This document shows positions 10,191-18,908 of a stretch of 64,000 nt of DNA, one piece after another. The position numbers and the translations under genes were made by a program. The DNA lies in contig NC_007778.1 in the NCBI RefSeq assembly GCF_000013365.1, forward strand, positions 5,070,501-5,134,500. The letters are read 5' to 3'. The notes under the pieces were generated by a model. It saw nothing but the letters and a program-made list of their open reading frames with translations, was not told where the DNA came from and ran no database searches. The stretch's first letter is position 1. Every line of letters starts with the position of its first letter. The DNA comes from Rhodopseudomonas palustris HaA2. Lineage in GTDB: Bacteria > Pseudomonadota > Alphaproteobacteria > Rhizobiales > Xanthobacteraceae.

Positions 10191-10324
10191 TGAAGTTGAT
10201 AACAGGGAGGCGTCAAAACAGAGTGGACAGGAGCCACTCGGTCCAAAGATGGACAATCGAAGTAATACACCGGAAAGCTTAATCGCTCGTAAATGAGCGA
10301 CTTTGTTGACAAAGCATTCGCCAT
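10161..10324 (-). ncRNA. Candidate structured small RNA
   Basis: Reading the minus strand from about 10324, the sequence can form hairpins TCGCTC/GAGCGA (10283-10300), GTCCA/TGGAC (10241-10254) and GAGTGG/CCACTC (10221-10239), then ends in a strong intrinsic terminator (10161-10190). A free CCTCCC segment lies before the terminator and could pair with ribosome-binding sites. A sigma-54-like element is placed 12 bases before the presumed 5' end. The only open frame here runs through the terminator and is not protein-like. It could instead be the 3' UTR of the DUF1192 gene upstream. Confidence 0.5.
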
Positions 10325-10335
10325 GCGCCACGCGC

Positions 10336-10350
10336 GCAAGCGCTGTGCCA
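10336..10350 (-). promoter_or_regulatory. Sigma-54-type promoter element
   Basis: On the minus strand TGGCAC-N5-TTGC, a full match to the -24/-12 core of RpoN promoters. Transcription would start near 10323 and read into the candidate small RNA. Only the sequence match supports it; no enhancer site was identified. Confidence 0.45.
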
Positions 10351-10437
10351 CAACGAGACAATCGGCGACGCGGCGCAGCCGCATCACCCGCGGCATCCGG
10401 CCACGGCTGTTAGTTCGGTCGAGGCGGCAGGCGGCGC

Positions 10438-10629
10438 TCAGGCCTTGAAGAAACGGTCGGCGGCTTCGCGGGTGGCGCGCTTCATCGTCATCGCCGCCTG
10501 CAGCCGGGCGACCTCCTCCTGAAGCAGCCCGACCCTCGAGGCGAGTTCTTCGACCGACAGCAGCGACAGATCCTGCCCGATCTCGTGACTGATTTTCCTG
10601 CTCGGCTTGTCGTCGTCCTCGATCGCCAT
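10438..10629 (-). CDS. DUF1192 domain protein
   Basis: 63 residues from the ATG at 10629, which has GAGGGA 6 bases upstream; an ATG at 10641 adds MRDA and is less well placed. The body is SVEELASRVGLLQEEVARLQAAM, a short coiled coil typical of DUF1192, with a basic C-terminal tail. These small alphaproteobacterial proteins have no known function. It lies upstream of, and on the same strand as, the candidate small RNA, and is divergent from the quinone oxidoreductase gene. Confidence 0.8.
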   Translation of the reverse strand: MAIEDDDKPSRKISHEIGQDLSLLSVEELASRVGLLQEEVARLQAAMTMKRATREAADRFFKA

Positions 10630-10740
10630 CGCGTCCCTCACGCCGTTCGTGATCCGGTCCGGTTGCCAGCCGCGCCGCGGCTGTCTAATCAGGCTGTCTC
10701 ATCAGATGGCACCCGCCACCCCGCCAGCCAAGGACAAATC

Positions 10741-11739
10741 ATGGAACCGGTCCCTTCGCAAATGACCGTGATCGGGATCAGCAAGCCCGGCGGACCCGAG
10801 GTGCTGCTGCCGGAAACGCGCGCCGTGCCCACGCCCGGCCCCGGTGAAATCCTGGTCAAGGTCGCGGCGGCCGGGGTCAACCGTCCCGATGTGGCACAGC
10901 GCTCCGGCAGCTATCCGCCGCCGCCCGGCGCCAGCGACCTGCCCGGCCTGGAGATCGCCGGCGAGGTGGTGGCGATCGGCGACGGCGCGACCCGGCACAA
11001 GCTCGGCGACAAGGTGATGTCGCTGGTCGCCGGCGGCGGCTATGCCGAATATTGCATCGCGCAGGATGCCCAGGCGATGACGGTGCCGGCCGGCTTCTCG
11101 ATGATCGAGGCCGGCGCCACGCCGGAGACGCTGATGACGGTGTGGCACAACGTGTTCGAGCGCGGCGCGCTGCAGCCCGGCGAAACCCTGCTGGTGCATG
11201 GCGGCTCGTCCGGCATCGGCACGATGGCGATCCAGCTCGCGGTCGCATTTGGCGCCAAGGTGATCGCCACCGTCGGCGCGCCCGACAAGGCCGAGGCCTG
11301 CCTGAAACTCGGCGCCACCCGGGCGATCAACTACAAGACCGAGGATTTCGTCGCAGCCGTCAAGGAAACGACCAGCGGCAAGGGCGCCGACGTGATCCTC
11401 GACATGGTCGGCGGCGACTACATCGAGCGCAATTACGATGCCGCCGCAATGGACGGCCGGATCGTCCAGATTGCGTTCCTCGGCGGCGCCAAGACCACGG
11501 TGAATTTCACCAAGCTGATGATCAAGCGGCTGCACCACACCGGTTCGACGCTGCGGCCGCGCAGCAATGCCGACAAGGCCGCGATGGTCGCCGCGATCGA
11601 GACCAGGGTGATGCCGCTGCTCGCCGAAGGCCGGATCAAGCCGCTGATCGACGGCACCTTCGCGTTGCAAGACGCCGCCGCCGCCCACCGGCGGATGGAG
11701 ACCAGCCAACATATTGGCAAAATTGTGTTGACGGTCTGA
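10741..11739 (+). CDS. NAD(P)H-quinone oxidoreductase, PIG3/QOR family
   Basis: 332 residues of the zinc-free medium-chain dehydrogenase type. The GroES-like N-terminal domain has AAGVNRPDVAQRSGSYPPPPGASDLPG; the nucleotide-binding domain has the HGGSSGIGTMAIQLA motif (about residue 150) and GATRAINY. Reduces quinones with NADPH in the cytoplasm, in stress or detoxification. The ATG at 10741 has AAGGA 7 bases before it; the longer frame upstream overlaps DUF1192 on the other strand. It appears monocistronic. Confidence 0.9.
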   Translation: MEPVPSQMTVIGISKPGGPEVLLPETRAVPTPGPGEILVKVAAAGVNRPDVAQRSGSYPPPPGASDLPGLEIAGEVVAIGDGATRHKLGDKVMSLVAGGGYAEYCIAQDAQAMTVPAGFSMIEAGATPETLMTVWHNVFERGALQPGETLLVHGGSSGIGTMAIQLAVAFGAKVIATVGAPDKAEACLKLGATRAINYKTEDFVAAVKETTSGKGADVILDMVGGDYIERNYDAAAMDGRIVQIAFLGGAKTTVNFTKLMIKRLHHTGSTLRPRSNADKAAMVAAIETRVMPLLAEGRIKPLIDGTFALQDAAAAHRRMETSQHIGKIVLTV

Positions 11740-11851
11740 ATCGGTCCCCGGTTGTTACGCCTATGTTTTCTCCGGGTTTCATGTCATTTATCCGTCGTCG
11801 GACACGCGCGGGGGCCGCGCTTCCAGACCGGTGTGAACGCGGAGAACTGAC

Positions 11852-14728
11852 TTGCGTCTGACCCGATGCCTTGCGCTTCTGGCGCTCGGCTTGATGATGA
11901 TTGCGGCCGCCCCGCAGGCACATGCGCTCGACGCCGTCAGCGTCCGCAGCGACGCGCCGGCGATCGACCTCACTGGCGTGCTCGACCACCAGCGCAGCGA
12001 CACCGACCGCATCCAGATCTCCACCGCGCCGGGCAGCGACGGCATCGTCCGCCGCGTCGAGGTCCGCGCCCGCGAGGGCGGCCAGAACTGGGTGGTGTTC
12101 GCGCTCGCCAACAACACCGACGATCAGCTCGACCGCCTGATCGTCGCGCCGCATTACCGGATGGTGTCGTCCGGCCTGTTCTGGCCCGACCTCGGCCTGT
12201 CGCGGATCGCGACCATCACACCCTCGACCGGCGACCGCCCCGAACGTCAGGACTCCGGCACCGCCGACATCTTCCGCGTCACGCTCGACCCCGGTTCGGT
12301 GATCACCTTCGTCGCCGAATTGCGCACCGACAAGCTGCCGCAGCTGTATCTATGGGAACCCGAGGCCTACAAGGACAAGGTCAACTCGTTCACGCTGTAC
12401 CATGGCATCGTGATCGGCATCTCCGGCCTGCTGGCGCTGGTGCTGACGATCCTGTTCGTGGTCAAGGGCAGCATCATGTTCCCCGCCGCCGCGGCGCTGG
12501 CGTGGGCGGTGCTGGTCTATATCGGCATCGACTTCGGGTTCTGGAGCAAGGTGTTCGACATGTCGGCGGGCGCCGAGCGGGTGTGGCGCGCCTCCGGCGA
12601 AGCGATCCTCGCCGCGACGCTGCTGGTGTTCCTGTTCGCCTATCTCAATCTCAGTCGCTGGCACGTGCGCTACTCGCACATCACGCTGGGCTGGCTCGCC
12701 TTCCTGGGCTCGCTGGTGGGGCTGGCGCTGTTCGACCCCGCGGTCGCGTCCGGCATCGCGCGGATGTCGCTGGTGCTGATCGCCTTCGCCGGTTTCGGGC
12801 TGGTGGTGTATCTGTCGACCCACGGCTTCGATCGCGCGGTGCTGCTGATCCCGACCTGGTTCCTGCTGGTGATCTGGGTGATCGCGTCCGGCATGGCAGT
12901 CGCGGGCTCGGTCACCAACGACATCGTCGGCCCGGCGCTGCTCGGCGGCCTGGTGCTGATCGTGATGCTGATCGGCTTCACCGTGATGCAGCACGCCTTC
13001 GCTGGCTCGGGCGCCACCGGCGGCGTGGTGTCGGACGTCGAACGCCGGGCGCTGGCGCTGATCGGCTCCGGCGACCTCATCTGGGACTGGGACGTCTCCG
13101 CCGACAAGGTGTTCACCAGTCCGGAGACCGAGGCGCTGCTGGGCCTGAAGCGCGGCGCGCTGGAAGGCTCGGCGGCGAGCTGGCTGGAAGTGCTGCATCC
13201 GCTCGATCAGGACCGTTTTCGCGCCGCGCTCGACTCGGTGCTCGACCAGCGCCGCGGCCGGCTGACCCAGCATTTCCGGCTGCGCACGCCGGACGGGCAC
13301 TTCATGTGGTTCGCCCTGAAGGCGCGGCCGGTGGTCGGCGCCGACGGCGAAGTCACCCGCGTGGTCGGCACGCTGACCGACGTCACCGAGGCCAAGAACG
13401 CCGAAGAACGGATGCTGCACGATTCGGTGCACGACAATCTCACCGGCCTGCCGAACCGCAAGCTGTTCATGGACCGGCTCGGCGCGGTGGCGAATTTCGC
13501 CAAGACGATGCCGACGCTGCGGCCGACCCTGATGGTGATCGACCTCGACCGCTTCAAGCAGGTCAATGATTCCGTCGGCATCGCGGTCGGCGATTCCATC
13601 TTGCTGACTCTGGCGCGCCGTCTCACCCGCATCCTCAAGCCGCAGGACACGCTGGCGCGGATCGCCGGCGACCAGTTCGGCCTGATCCTGCTGTCGGAGC
13701 AGGACCCCGCCAAGATCACCGCCTTCGCCGAGACCATCCGCAAGACCATCAAGGCGCCGATCGCTTTCAACGACCGCGAGATCTTCCTCACCGCCTCGAT
13801 CGGGCTGGCCTTGAGCGACCCGCAGACCCAGCTCTCGGACGAGATCATCAAGGACGCCGAGCTGGCGATGTATCACTCCAAGCGGATCGGCGGCGACCGC
13901 ATCGACGTCTACAAGCCGGCGATGCGCGCACGCAAATCCGATCGCCTGACGCTGGAATCCGAACTCCGCCGCGCCATCGAGCGGCAGGAGATCACCATCC
14001 TGTATCAGCCGATCGTGCGGCTGGAGGATCGCTCGGTCGCCGGCTTCGAGGCGCTGGCGCGCTGGGACCATCCCAAGCTCGGGCGGATGGCGCCCTCCGA
14101 ATTCATCGCGATCGCCGAGGAGATCGGACTGATCGTCGAGCTCGGGCTGTTCGTGATGGACCAGACCGCCAAGCAGCTCGCGATCTGGCAGCGCGCGATG
14201 CGCGCGCGCGAGCCGATCTTCGCCAGCGTCAACGTGTCGTCGCGGCAATTGCTGCGCCACGACCTGCTCCACGACATCCGCACCGTGCTGTCGCGCTCCT
14301 CGATCGCCCGCGGCACGCTGAAGCTCGAACTCACCGAATCGCTGGTGATGGAAAATCCGGAGCACGCCGCCCAGATGCTGACGCGGATTCGCGAACTCGG
14401 CACCGGCCTGTCGCTCGACGATTTCGGCACCGGCCATTCGTCGCTGGCCTATCTGCAGCGCTTCCCGTTCGACACCATCAAGATCGATCAGTCGTTCGTC
14501 CGCACCACCAGCCGCGGCACCCGCCCGGTGATCCTGAAATCGATCATCGCGCTGGCGCACGATCTCGGCATGGACGTGGTGGCGGAAGGCGCCGAGACGG
14601 ATTCGGACGCGGTCGAATTGTATCAGCTCGGCTGCGAATACGCCCAGGGCTTCGCCTTCGGCGAGCCGATGGACGCCGACGCCGCGATGCGGCTGCTGAC
14701 GGAAGAACGTCTGGAAGCCGCGAGCTGA
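11852..14728 (+). CDS. Membrane PAS-GGDEF-EAL protein, likely c-di-GMP phosphodiesterase
   Basis: 958 residues starting at TTG with a GGAG site upstream. Order: signal peptide (cut near HALDA), a periplasmic 7TM-DISM-like N-domain (about 25-165), seven membrane helices (about 180-385), a PAS/PAC domain (about 390-515), GGDEF (about 525-690) and EAL (about 700-950). The GGDEF signature is degenerate (AGDQF), so cyclase activity is unlikely and it may only bind GTP. The EAL domain keeps EAL, ELTES, DDFGTG and IKID, so c-di-GMP hydrolysis is expected. A ligand in the periplasm may control it. The accessory block begins directly after this gene. Confidence 0.9.
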   Translation: MRLTRCLALLALGLMMIAAAPQAHALDAVSVRSDAPAIDLTGVLDHQRSDTDRIQISTAPGSDGIVRRVEVRAREGGQNWVVFALANNTDDQLDRLIVAPHYRMVSSGLFWPDLGLSRIATITPSTGDRPERQDSGTADIFRVTLDPGSVITFVAELRTDKLPQLYLWEPEAYKDKVNSFTLYHGIVIGISGLLALVLTILFVVKGSIMFPAAAALAWAVLVYIGIDFGFWSKVFDMSAGAERVWRASGEAILAATLLVFLFAYLNLSRWHVRYSHITLGWLAFLGSLVGLALFDPAVASGIARMSLVLIAFAGFGLVVYLSTHGFDRAVLLIPTWFLLVIWVIASGMAVAGSVTNDIVGPALLGGLVLIVMLIGFTVMQHAFAGSGATGGVVSDVERRALALIGSGDLIWDWDVSADKVFTSPETEALLGLKRGALEGSAASWLEVLHPLDQDRFRAALDSVLDQRRGRLTQHFRLRTPDGHFMWFALKARPVVGADGEVTRVVGTLTDVTEAKNAEERMLHDSVHDNLTGLPNRKLFMDRLGAVANFAKTMPTLRPTLMVIDLDRFKQVNDSVGIAVGDSILLTLARRLTRILKPQDTLARIAGDQFGLILLSEQDPAKITAFAETIRKTIKAPIAFNDREIFLTASIGLALSDPQTQLSDEIIKDAELAMYHSKRIGGDRIDVYKPAMRARKSDRLTLESELRRAIERQEITILYQPIVRLEDRSVAGFEALARWDHPKLGRMAPSEFIAIAEEIGLIVELGLFVMDQTAKQLAIWQRAMRAREPIFASVNVSSRQLLRHDLLHDIRTVLSRSSIARGTLKLELTESLVMENPEHAAQMLTRIRELGTGLSLDDFGTGHSSLAYLQRFPFDTIKIDQSFVRTTSRGTRPVILKSIIALAHDLGMDVVAEGAETDSDAVELYQLGCEYAQGFAFGEPMDADAAMRLLTEERLEAAS

Positions 14729-14772
14729 GGATCATGGACAATTTCCCCCCAATGCCACTAAGCATTCCTCAC

Positions 14773-15402
14773 TTAATATTTCGTTTTGCCAGTGGCTGTC
14801 TTCCTAAATACAAGCACACTGACATCCGGCCGGACTGAGAATGGACTACTTTGTAACACCAACGGAACACTTCCAAAGCAAGCTCGAATCTCCCCTTCCG
14901 AAATTCCACGTTGGAATGTCCCCCTCTTCGGTGAAGAAAGATAGCCATCACGGAACCTCACCCACCCTTTGCGATGGGCCTCCTGCTCTATCGCCCTCGG
15001 CGACCGTGCCGCTACCACCAGGAGACCGCCATCTCGCGCATGAGCGAAAAGCTTCGCACACAGCTGGCGGCGCTCCATATCGTCAGCGATCACATTCAAA
15101 ACGAAAAGGCAAGAAACGAGGTCATACTCGCCAACAGGTGCTTCTTCGAAGCCAAATTGAGGATGAGGATCATAACCTGCAGCTACTAAACCATGAGCTC
15201 TGTAAAAGGCTACATCCTGACCTACTCCACAGCCAAAATCGAGAATCGTGCGTACATTAAACTGCTGCAAAGTACCTGAAGACAACAGCTCCCGCGCCAC
15301 CGGTGAAGCCTCTTTTCGCTGCATAGCAGTCCGCGCCGGCTGAAGCGGCCTTCGATAGTCAATCGGCGCGGCGTCAAATAGGTCGAACTGCTTCCGATTC
15401 AT
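14773..15402 (-). CDS. Class I SAM methyltransferase of the accessory module
   Basis: 209 residues. An N-terminal RTAMQRKEASPVARELL segment precedes AdoMet motif I LDFGCGVGQD (54-63) and GYDPH; this arrangement resembles the methyltransferases annotated next to DNA phosphorothioation genes, but no dnd gene is present here. It overlaps the EEP gene by ATGA and is the last gene of a LysR-EEP-methyltransferase operon. GC content and codon use are lower than in the neighbouring genes. Substrate unknown: nucleic acid or a nucleotide is an inference from its partners. Confidence 0.75.
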   Translation of the reverse strand: MNRKQFDLFDAAPIDYRRPLQPARTAMQRKEASPVARELLSSGTLQQFNVRTILDFGCGVGQDVAFYRAHGLVAAGYDPHPQFGFEEAPVGEYDLVSCLFVLNVIADDMERRQLCAKLFAHARDGGLLVVAARSPRAIEQEAHRKGWVRFRDGYLSSPKRGTFQRGISEGEIRACFGSVPLVLQSSPFSVRPDVSVLVFRKTATGKTKY

Positions 15403-16103
15403 TTTCTCGTCTCCAAGGACAACCGCATTCCGCTGTGGTCAGTGAATGCCCACGAGCCCGTCCTCGCCTCGTGAATATAACTCGCTTGCGCTGACGATCG
15501 TAGCGCCTCTGAGCAAAGAATAAAATCACATCGGAATTGGACCAACCCCCCGCGTAGATGTCGCTCAATTGTGAACTCTTGCGGTGGGCTTTCACCCAAG
15601 ACGTCAAAGAGGCCATGACGCTTCATAAGCTCTCGGAGTACGCGACGTTCACTATCAAGTGTCCAAGAACTAAAGGCCCCGTTGAACAGTCCATCACGAT
15701 CATACGGAGCAAGATTGAAATCTCCACCTATGACGATATTGTTATTGATTGATTTGTCCAGAAGCCTAAGCATGCACTCGAGCTGCTGGCTTCGTTTGGC
15801 GCCCTGGTATGCTGAAAGGTGCACGTTCAACACCGTAAGCGCATTGAGGGTTAAGCCAAGAACAAATGGCTCATCACAGAATACTGCAACATTGCCGATG
15901 GCCGGCCCCACAAATGCAGACAAATCGCGCGACACGTAAATTGGCACAGTATGAGCAAGACGATCAATCTCAAGTATACGTCGAGCAAAAGTCTCCTGCA
16001 ACAACACCAAGTCCGCGGAGGGCGACGAGACCAATCGTTCCAGTGATCGAATTGCGGCTTTGTTCTGCCCACGCTTACGCAGATTTTGCCAAACAAAGTT
16101 CAT
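15399..16103 (-). CDS. Endonuclease/exonuclease/phosphatase (EEP) family protein
   Basis: 234 residues with the catalytic motifs of the EEP fold: LQET (Glu37), VNVHL (about 95), GGDFN (127-130), RCDFIL (191-196) and TDHS (221-224). All metal and catalytic residues seem present, so an active phosphoesterase on DNA, RNA or a phospho-metabolite is expected. No signal peptide, so cytoplasmic. It overlaps the regulator upstream by ATGA and the methyltransferase downstream by ATGA, showing tight translational coupling. Substrate not predictable from sequence alone. Confidence 0.8.
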   Translation of the reverse strand: MNFVWQNLRKRGQNKAAIRSLERLVSSPSADLVLLQETFARRILEIDRLAHTVPIYVSRDLSAFVGPAIGNVAVFCDEPFVLGLTLNALTVLNVHLSAYQGAKRSQQLECMLRLLDKSINNNIVIGGDFNLAPYDRDGLFNGAFSSWTLDSERRVLRELMKRHGLFDVLGESPPQEFTIERHLRGGLVQFRCDFILCSEALRSSAQASYIHEARTGSWAFTDHSGMRLSLETRK

Positions 16104-17200
16104 TGAACCGCGTCAAGCTGAACATTGTCAAGCCAGCTATCTATTACCGCAATGCACTGCCTAACCGGGTGTTCTTTTGACAACGACGCGACGAACTCTT
16201 CGTTGGTCATAAACGTTACCATACTCTTGTGTTGCACATCGGCGAGGCTAAAGTAGCGTGTCAATGGCGCATCGCCATTCGCTGAATCGTAAAACCGCTG
16301 GAAGTGGCCATCGTACACTCCTTTCAAAACAAACATTCCAGCATCATGCAACCTAAGGCGCATAATCTCGAAAGCGAAATGAACGTCATCGCACCATTCC
16401 ACAACATTTATTTGCTGCTGAATTTCGGCAACACTGGAAACACCGAGATTCTCGCGGACGAAATCGAAGACTACTCCAGAAGTTGGAAGTATGAGCGGGA
16501 TTCTCTCGGCAAATATATCTTTGATCGTAAGCTGGTCGTTATTAGTTGTGTAGTTTAGCATAAATCCAAACGTATCTTCTCTTATTGTTCTGACTTTGAG
16601 CCCGACTTCCTGCACAGAAGACTCACCAATTTTTACTGTTCGGCCCCCGAATGCACAGTCGACCTCGCGTTTGAGGACGCTTTCTTCTAGCTTTCCCGTA
16701 CGCAAGTGAACAAGACGGCTTTCGAAGCTCTGGCGCTCACTATGCAATCGGGGAACAAGCCCTTTGACTAGATTCAGCAAGAACGTCGTGAGCCCAACGT
16801 GGACAACGAAGCGGCCGTCAGATGTTACCTTTTCCGTAAACTCTTTGAGAGCCAGCAAGCTGCTTTCCGCGAGCTCAAATGCAGCTCGTCCAGCTGGTGT
16901 GAGGGGGTTTCTCCCCCTTCCGGCCTTGCGGTCGAATAGCTCAGACTTTAGGATTGTGCTGGTGTGATTTCGCAAGCTTTCCAATGATTTCACAACGCTA
17001 GACTGGTGCTTGGGCTGGAGCTGCTTCGTCACCTGAGAGATTGATCCGGCAGAGCCCAGTACGTATAGGAGCCGGAGTTGCTCAAGCGTTATTTTGAACA
17101 GCTCGGCATTACGCTCGTCTCTCACAAAGGTATCCAGGGAGGTTACCTGACTACGTTGCGCGGAACGGCCCGAACCGACTCCAGGATTCGCCTTTGCCAT
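16100..17200 (-). CDS. LysR-type transcriptional regulator of the accessory module
   Basis: 366 residues from ATG at 17200 (AGGACGG site upstream); a longer frame reaches 17302 but covers the intergenic operator region. The N-terminal winged helix (about 30-105) reads FKITLEQLRLLYVLGSAGSISQ and ends in RNPLTPAGRAAFE, as in LysR proteins; the rest fits a periplasmic-binding-protein-like effector domain, but with little similarity to well-known LysR members. It is the first gene of its operon and divergent from the HIT operon, the standard LysR layout, so it probably controls both. Confidence 0.75.
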   Translation of the reverse strand: MAKANPGVGSGRSAQRSQVTSLDTFVRDERNAELFKITLEQLRLLYVLGSAGSISQVTKQLQPKHQSSVVKSLESLRNHTSTILKSELFDRKAGRGRNPLTPAGRAAFELAESSLLALKEFTEKVTSDGRFVVHVGLTTFLLNLVKGLVPRLHSERQSFESRLVHLRTGKLEESVLKREVDCAFGGRTVKIGESSVQEVGLKVRTIREDTFGFMLNYTTNNDQLTIKDIFAERIPLILPTSGVVFDFVRENLGVSSVAEIQQQINVVEWCDDVHFAFEIMRLRLHDAGMFVLKGVYDGHFQRFYDSANGDAPLTRYFSLADVQHKSMVTFMTNEEFVASLSKEHPVRQCIAVIDSWLDNVQLDAVQ

Positions 17201-17215
17201 TGGAACCGTCCTAAT

Positions 17216-17260
17216 CGATTGGTTGTGTTTATAACATTTTCGACCAATTATCGTCAATCG
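17216..17260. promoter_or_regulatory. Inverted-repeat region between the two divergent operons
   Basis: ATTGGT at 17218 and ACCAAT at 17243 form an inverted repeat with a 19-base spacer; CGATTG at 17216 is also mirrored by CAATCG at 17255. The region is AT-rich and contains TTTATAACATTTT. It is the likely binding site of the LysR-type protein and holds both promoters; no -35/-10 pair stands out enough to annotate. Confidence 0.4.
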
Positions 17261-17348
17261 GTGCCTCAAAGACAGATAATCCAACCTTTTCACTAAGATC
17301 ATTCAGCGGCAGATTTCGCTTGTCACAACGACAGAGCGAGATCTGGTC

Positions 17349-17993
17349 ATGTGCGATTTTTGCGAGGAGTTCAGACGTCCGCTGACTGAGAAATCGAGGA
17401 TTTCTTGCGAGCGAGATGGATTTGTAGTGATGCCCACCATCGGCTGCTTCGTTGACGGGTACAGCCTCGTTTTGCCAAGAAAGCATGCCGTATCGTATGC
17501 ATCGCTCCCTCATGGCGAGAGGCAGGCGGGCTTGGCTTTAGCCGAAGATGCGCGTGAGCGACTCGCTCAATTGTACGGCGATTTTATCATTGCAGAGCAT
17601 GGCGCCGCCGATAGTTGCGATCTTGGCGCAGGTTGTTGCGACCATGCCCATCTGCATCTGATCCCAATGGGGAAACGCTGTTCGGCGGTCCGGAATGCTT
17701 TCCTGGAAGCTGGAGCCGAGCCTTCGGTCTGCGGCGACACAGCCGCTTTCGAGAATTATCGCGGCGATCCCTATATAATGCTATCTACCGATCGAGGTCG
17801 TTACGAGTTTTGGCGCGCAACACACAAGTTTGGCCGACAATTTGTTAGGCGCGTATGTGCAGACCTCCTTGGCATTAGCCCCTATTTCAATTGGCGCGAG
17901 CATGCATTTGTCGATCGTATGGTCCGGACAAAGCTCGCATGCAAAATGCTTCTCCCTCAAGATTTGAATAACTTGCGGCGCCGAAGTGCTTAA
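17349..17993 (+). CDS. HIT-superfamily nucleotide hydrolase/transferase-like protein
   Basis: 214 residues. The histidine triad is HAHLHLI (His99, 101, 103) preceded by a Cys-rich loop (DSCDLGAGCC), and the N-terminus has a CDFC pair, recalling the zinc site of some HIT proteins. The core FVVMPTIGCFVDGYSLVLPRKH matches the HIT beta-sheet. HIT enzymes act on alpha-phosphates of nucleotides or nucleotidyl conjugates. The C-terminal 90 residues are an extra part without known similarity. First gene of a three-gene operon; next gene starts 21 bases after its stop. Confidence 0.75.
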   Translation: MCDFCEEFRRPLTEKSRISCERDGFVVMPTIGCFVDGYSLVLPRKHAVSYASLPHGERQAGLALAEDARERLAQLYGDFIIAEHGAADSCDLGAGCCDHAHLHLIPMGKRCSAVRNAFLEAGAEPSVCGDTAAFENYRGDPYIMLSTDRGRYEFWRATHKFGRQFVRRVCADLLGISPYFNWREHAFVDRMVRTKLACKMLLPQDLNNLRRRSA

Positions 17994-18014
17994 AAGCTTG
18001 TCGGGAATGCTCAC

Positions 18015-18899
18015 ATGTTGTTGCAAACTCTGAGTCTCGATCAACTCCTTTGCCAAGCCGAAGCCGACCGTTACCCAAAGTGGAATACGATGTGCTTGCT
18101 TCGCAGCTTGGGCGGAACCACGCTGAATGCAGTGCTCCTAGACCCGGATCAAATCATCCCTTCCACTCCCGGGGTAAGGGGCGTGCTTCAACATTTTTCC
18201 CAAGTAATCGGGAACAGTCGAGTCATGATAAGAACAGACAGGCGGAAGGAAAATGCATCATACGTGCGGGGGGGTAATAGCTATTCCCTCGACCAAGCTG
18301 CTGAATATACGACTCAATTGCTTACAGCCGGAAGGGGCGTTATTGCGCTAGAACCAACGAATCGCTTGACAAATTTGACCACAATCAACTTGGGCGTCGA
18401 TGGCGATGGATGCTGGCGCGCGGAGATCCTTGGCCCCGGTTTTGATGCTAGCGATCTACAGCGAGGCGATACGATCCCAGAATTCGTTTGCTATGGACTA
18501 CCGATGCACCCAGCTCAATATTCCCACATCAGAGCTCACAATTTTTCGATAGAAGTGCTCTCAACAGTCTCAATGGAAGAGAGGACAAAATCGCGACTAC
18601 ATAGCATCTGCCAAAATGTTCTCCCCAGCTTTGGAGCCGACTTCCGAGGATCCGCGGACAGCGAAGCCCGCACTCGCACTTGGCTCCTGCAGCACGGATA
18701 CACGTCGGCTCTTCGCCCAAGGTTCGCTAGCTTCCCGTTCAATGCATTTAAGCGCGTTTTTGAGATGGGACAGTTGGTTTTTCAGTATCGCTTCAATCGG
18801 CAGAAAACGAGTGCCTTCGTGTTGTCATCAGGGATACTCGCAGATTATCGACTCGTATATTGGGACATAGCAGATGCATCGAACAAATGGGCGGCATGA
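18015..18899 (+). CDS. Unrecognised protein of the accessory module
   Basis: 294 residues, no membrane segment or signal peptide. I do not recognise the family. The middle (RVMIRTDRRKE at about 70-80, then VIALEPTNRLTNLTTINLG and AEILGPGFDASDLQRGD) has the spacing of charged and glycine motifs seen in some ATP-grasp enzymes, but the match is too weak to call. It lies between the HIT gene (21-base gap) and the dCTP-deaminase-like gene (9-base gap), so it is part of the same operon and its function should belong with them. Confidence 0.7.
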   Translation: MLLQTLSLDQLLCQAEADRYPKWNTMCLLRSLGGTTLNAVLLDPDQIIPSTPGVRGVLQHFSQVIGNSRVMIRTDRRKENASYVRGGNSYSLDQAAEYTTQLLTAGRGVIALEPTNRLTNLTTINLGVDGDGCWRAEILGPGFDASDLQRGDTIPEFVCYGLPMHPAQYSHIRAHNFSIEVLSTVSMEERTKSRLHSICQNVLPSFGADFRGSADSEARTRTWLLQHGYTSALRPRFASFPFNAFKRVFEMGQLVFQYRFNRQKTSAFVLSSGILADYRLVYWDIADASNKWAA

Positions 18900-18908
18900 G
18901 GAATTCCA

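Noticed and set aside
10151-10396. An 81-codon minus-strand frame over the small RNA region
   Set aside because: It reads through the terminator stem and has no protein-like features; a non-coding transcript explains the hairpins better.
12350-14560. A 736-codon minus-strand frame inside the GGDEF-EAL gene
   Set aside because: Antisense to an unambiguous multi-domain gene; no motif or ribosome site.
14841-15260. Plus-strand frames of 70-140 codons in the first accessory block
   Set aside because: Antisense to the methyltransferase, whose AdoMet motif and operon overlaps are real.
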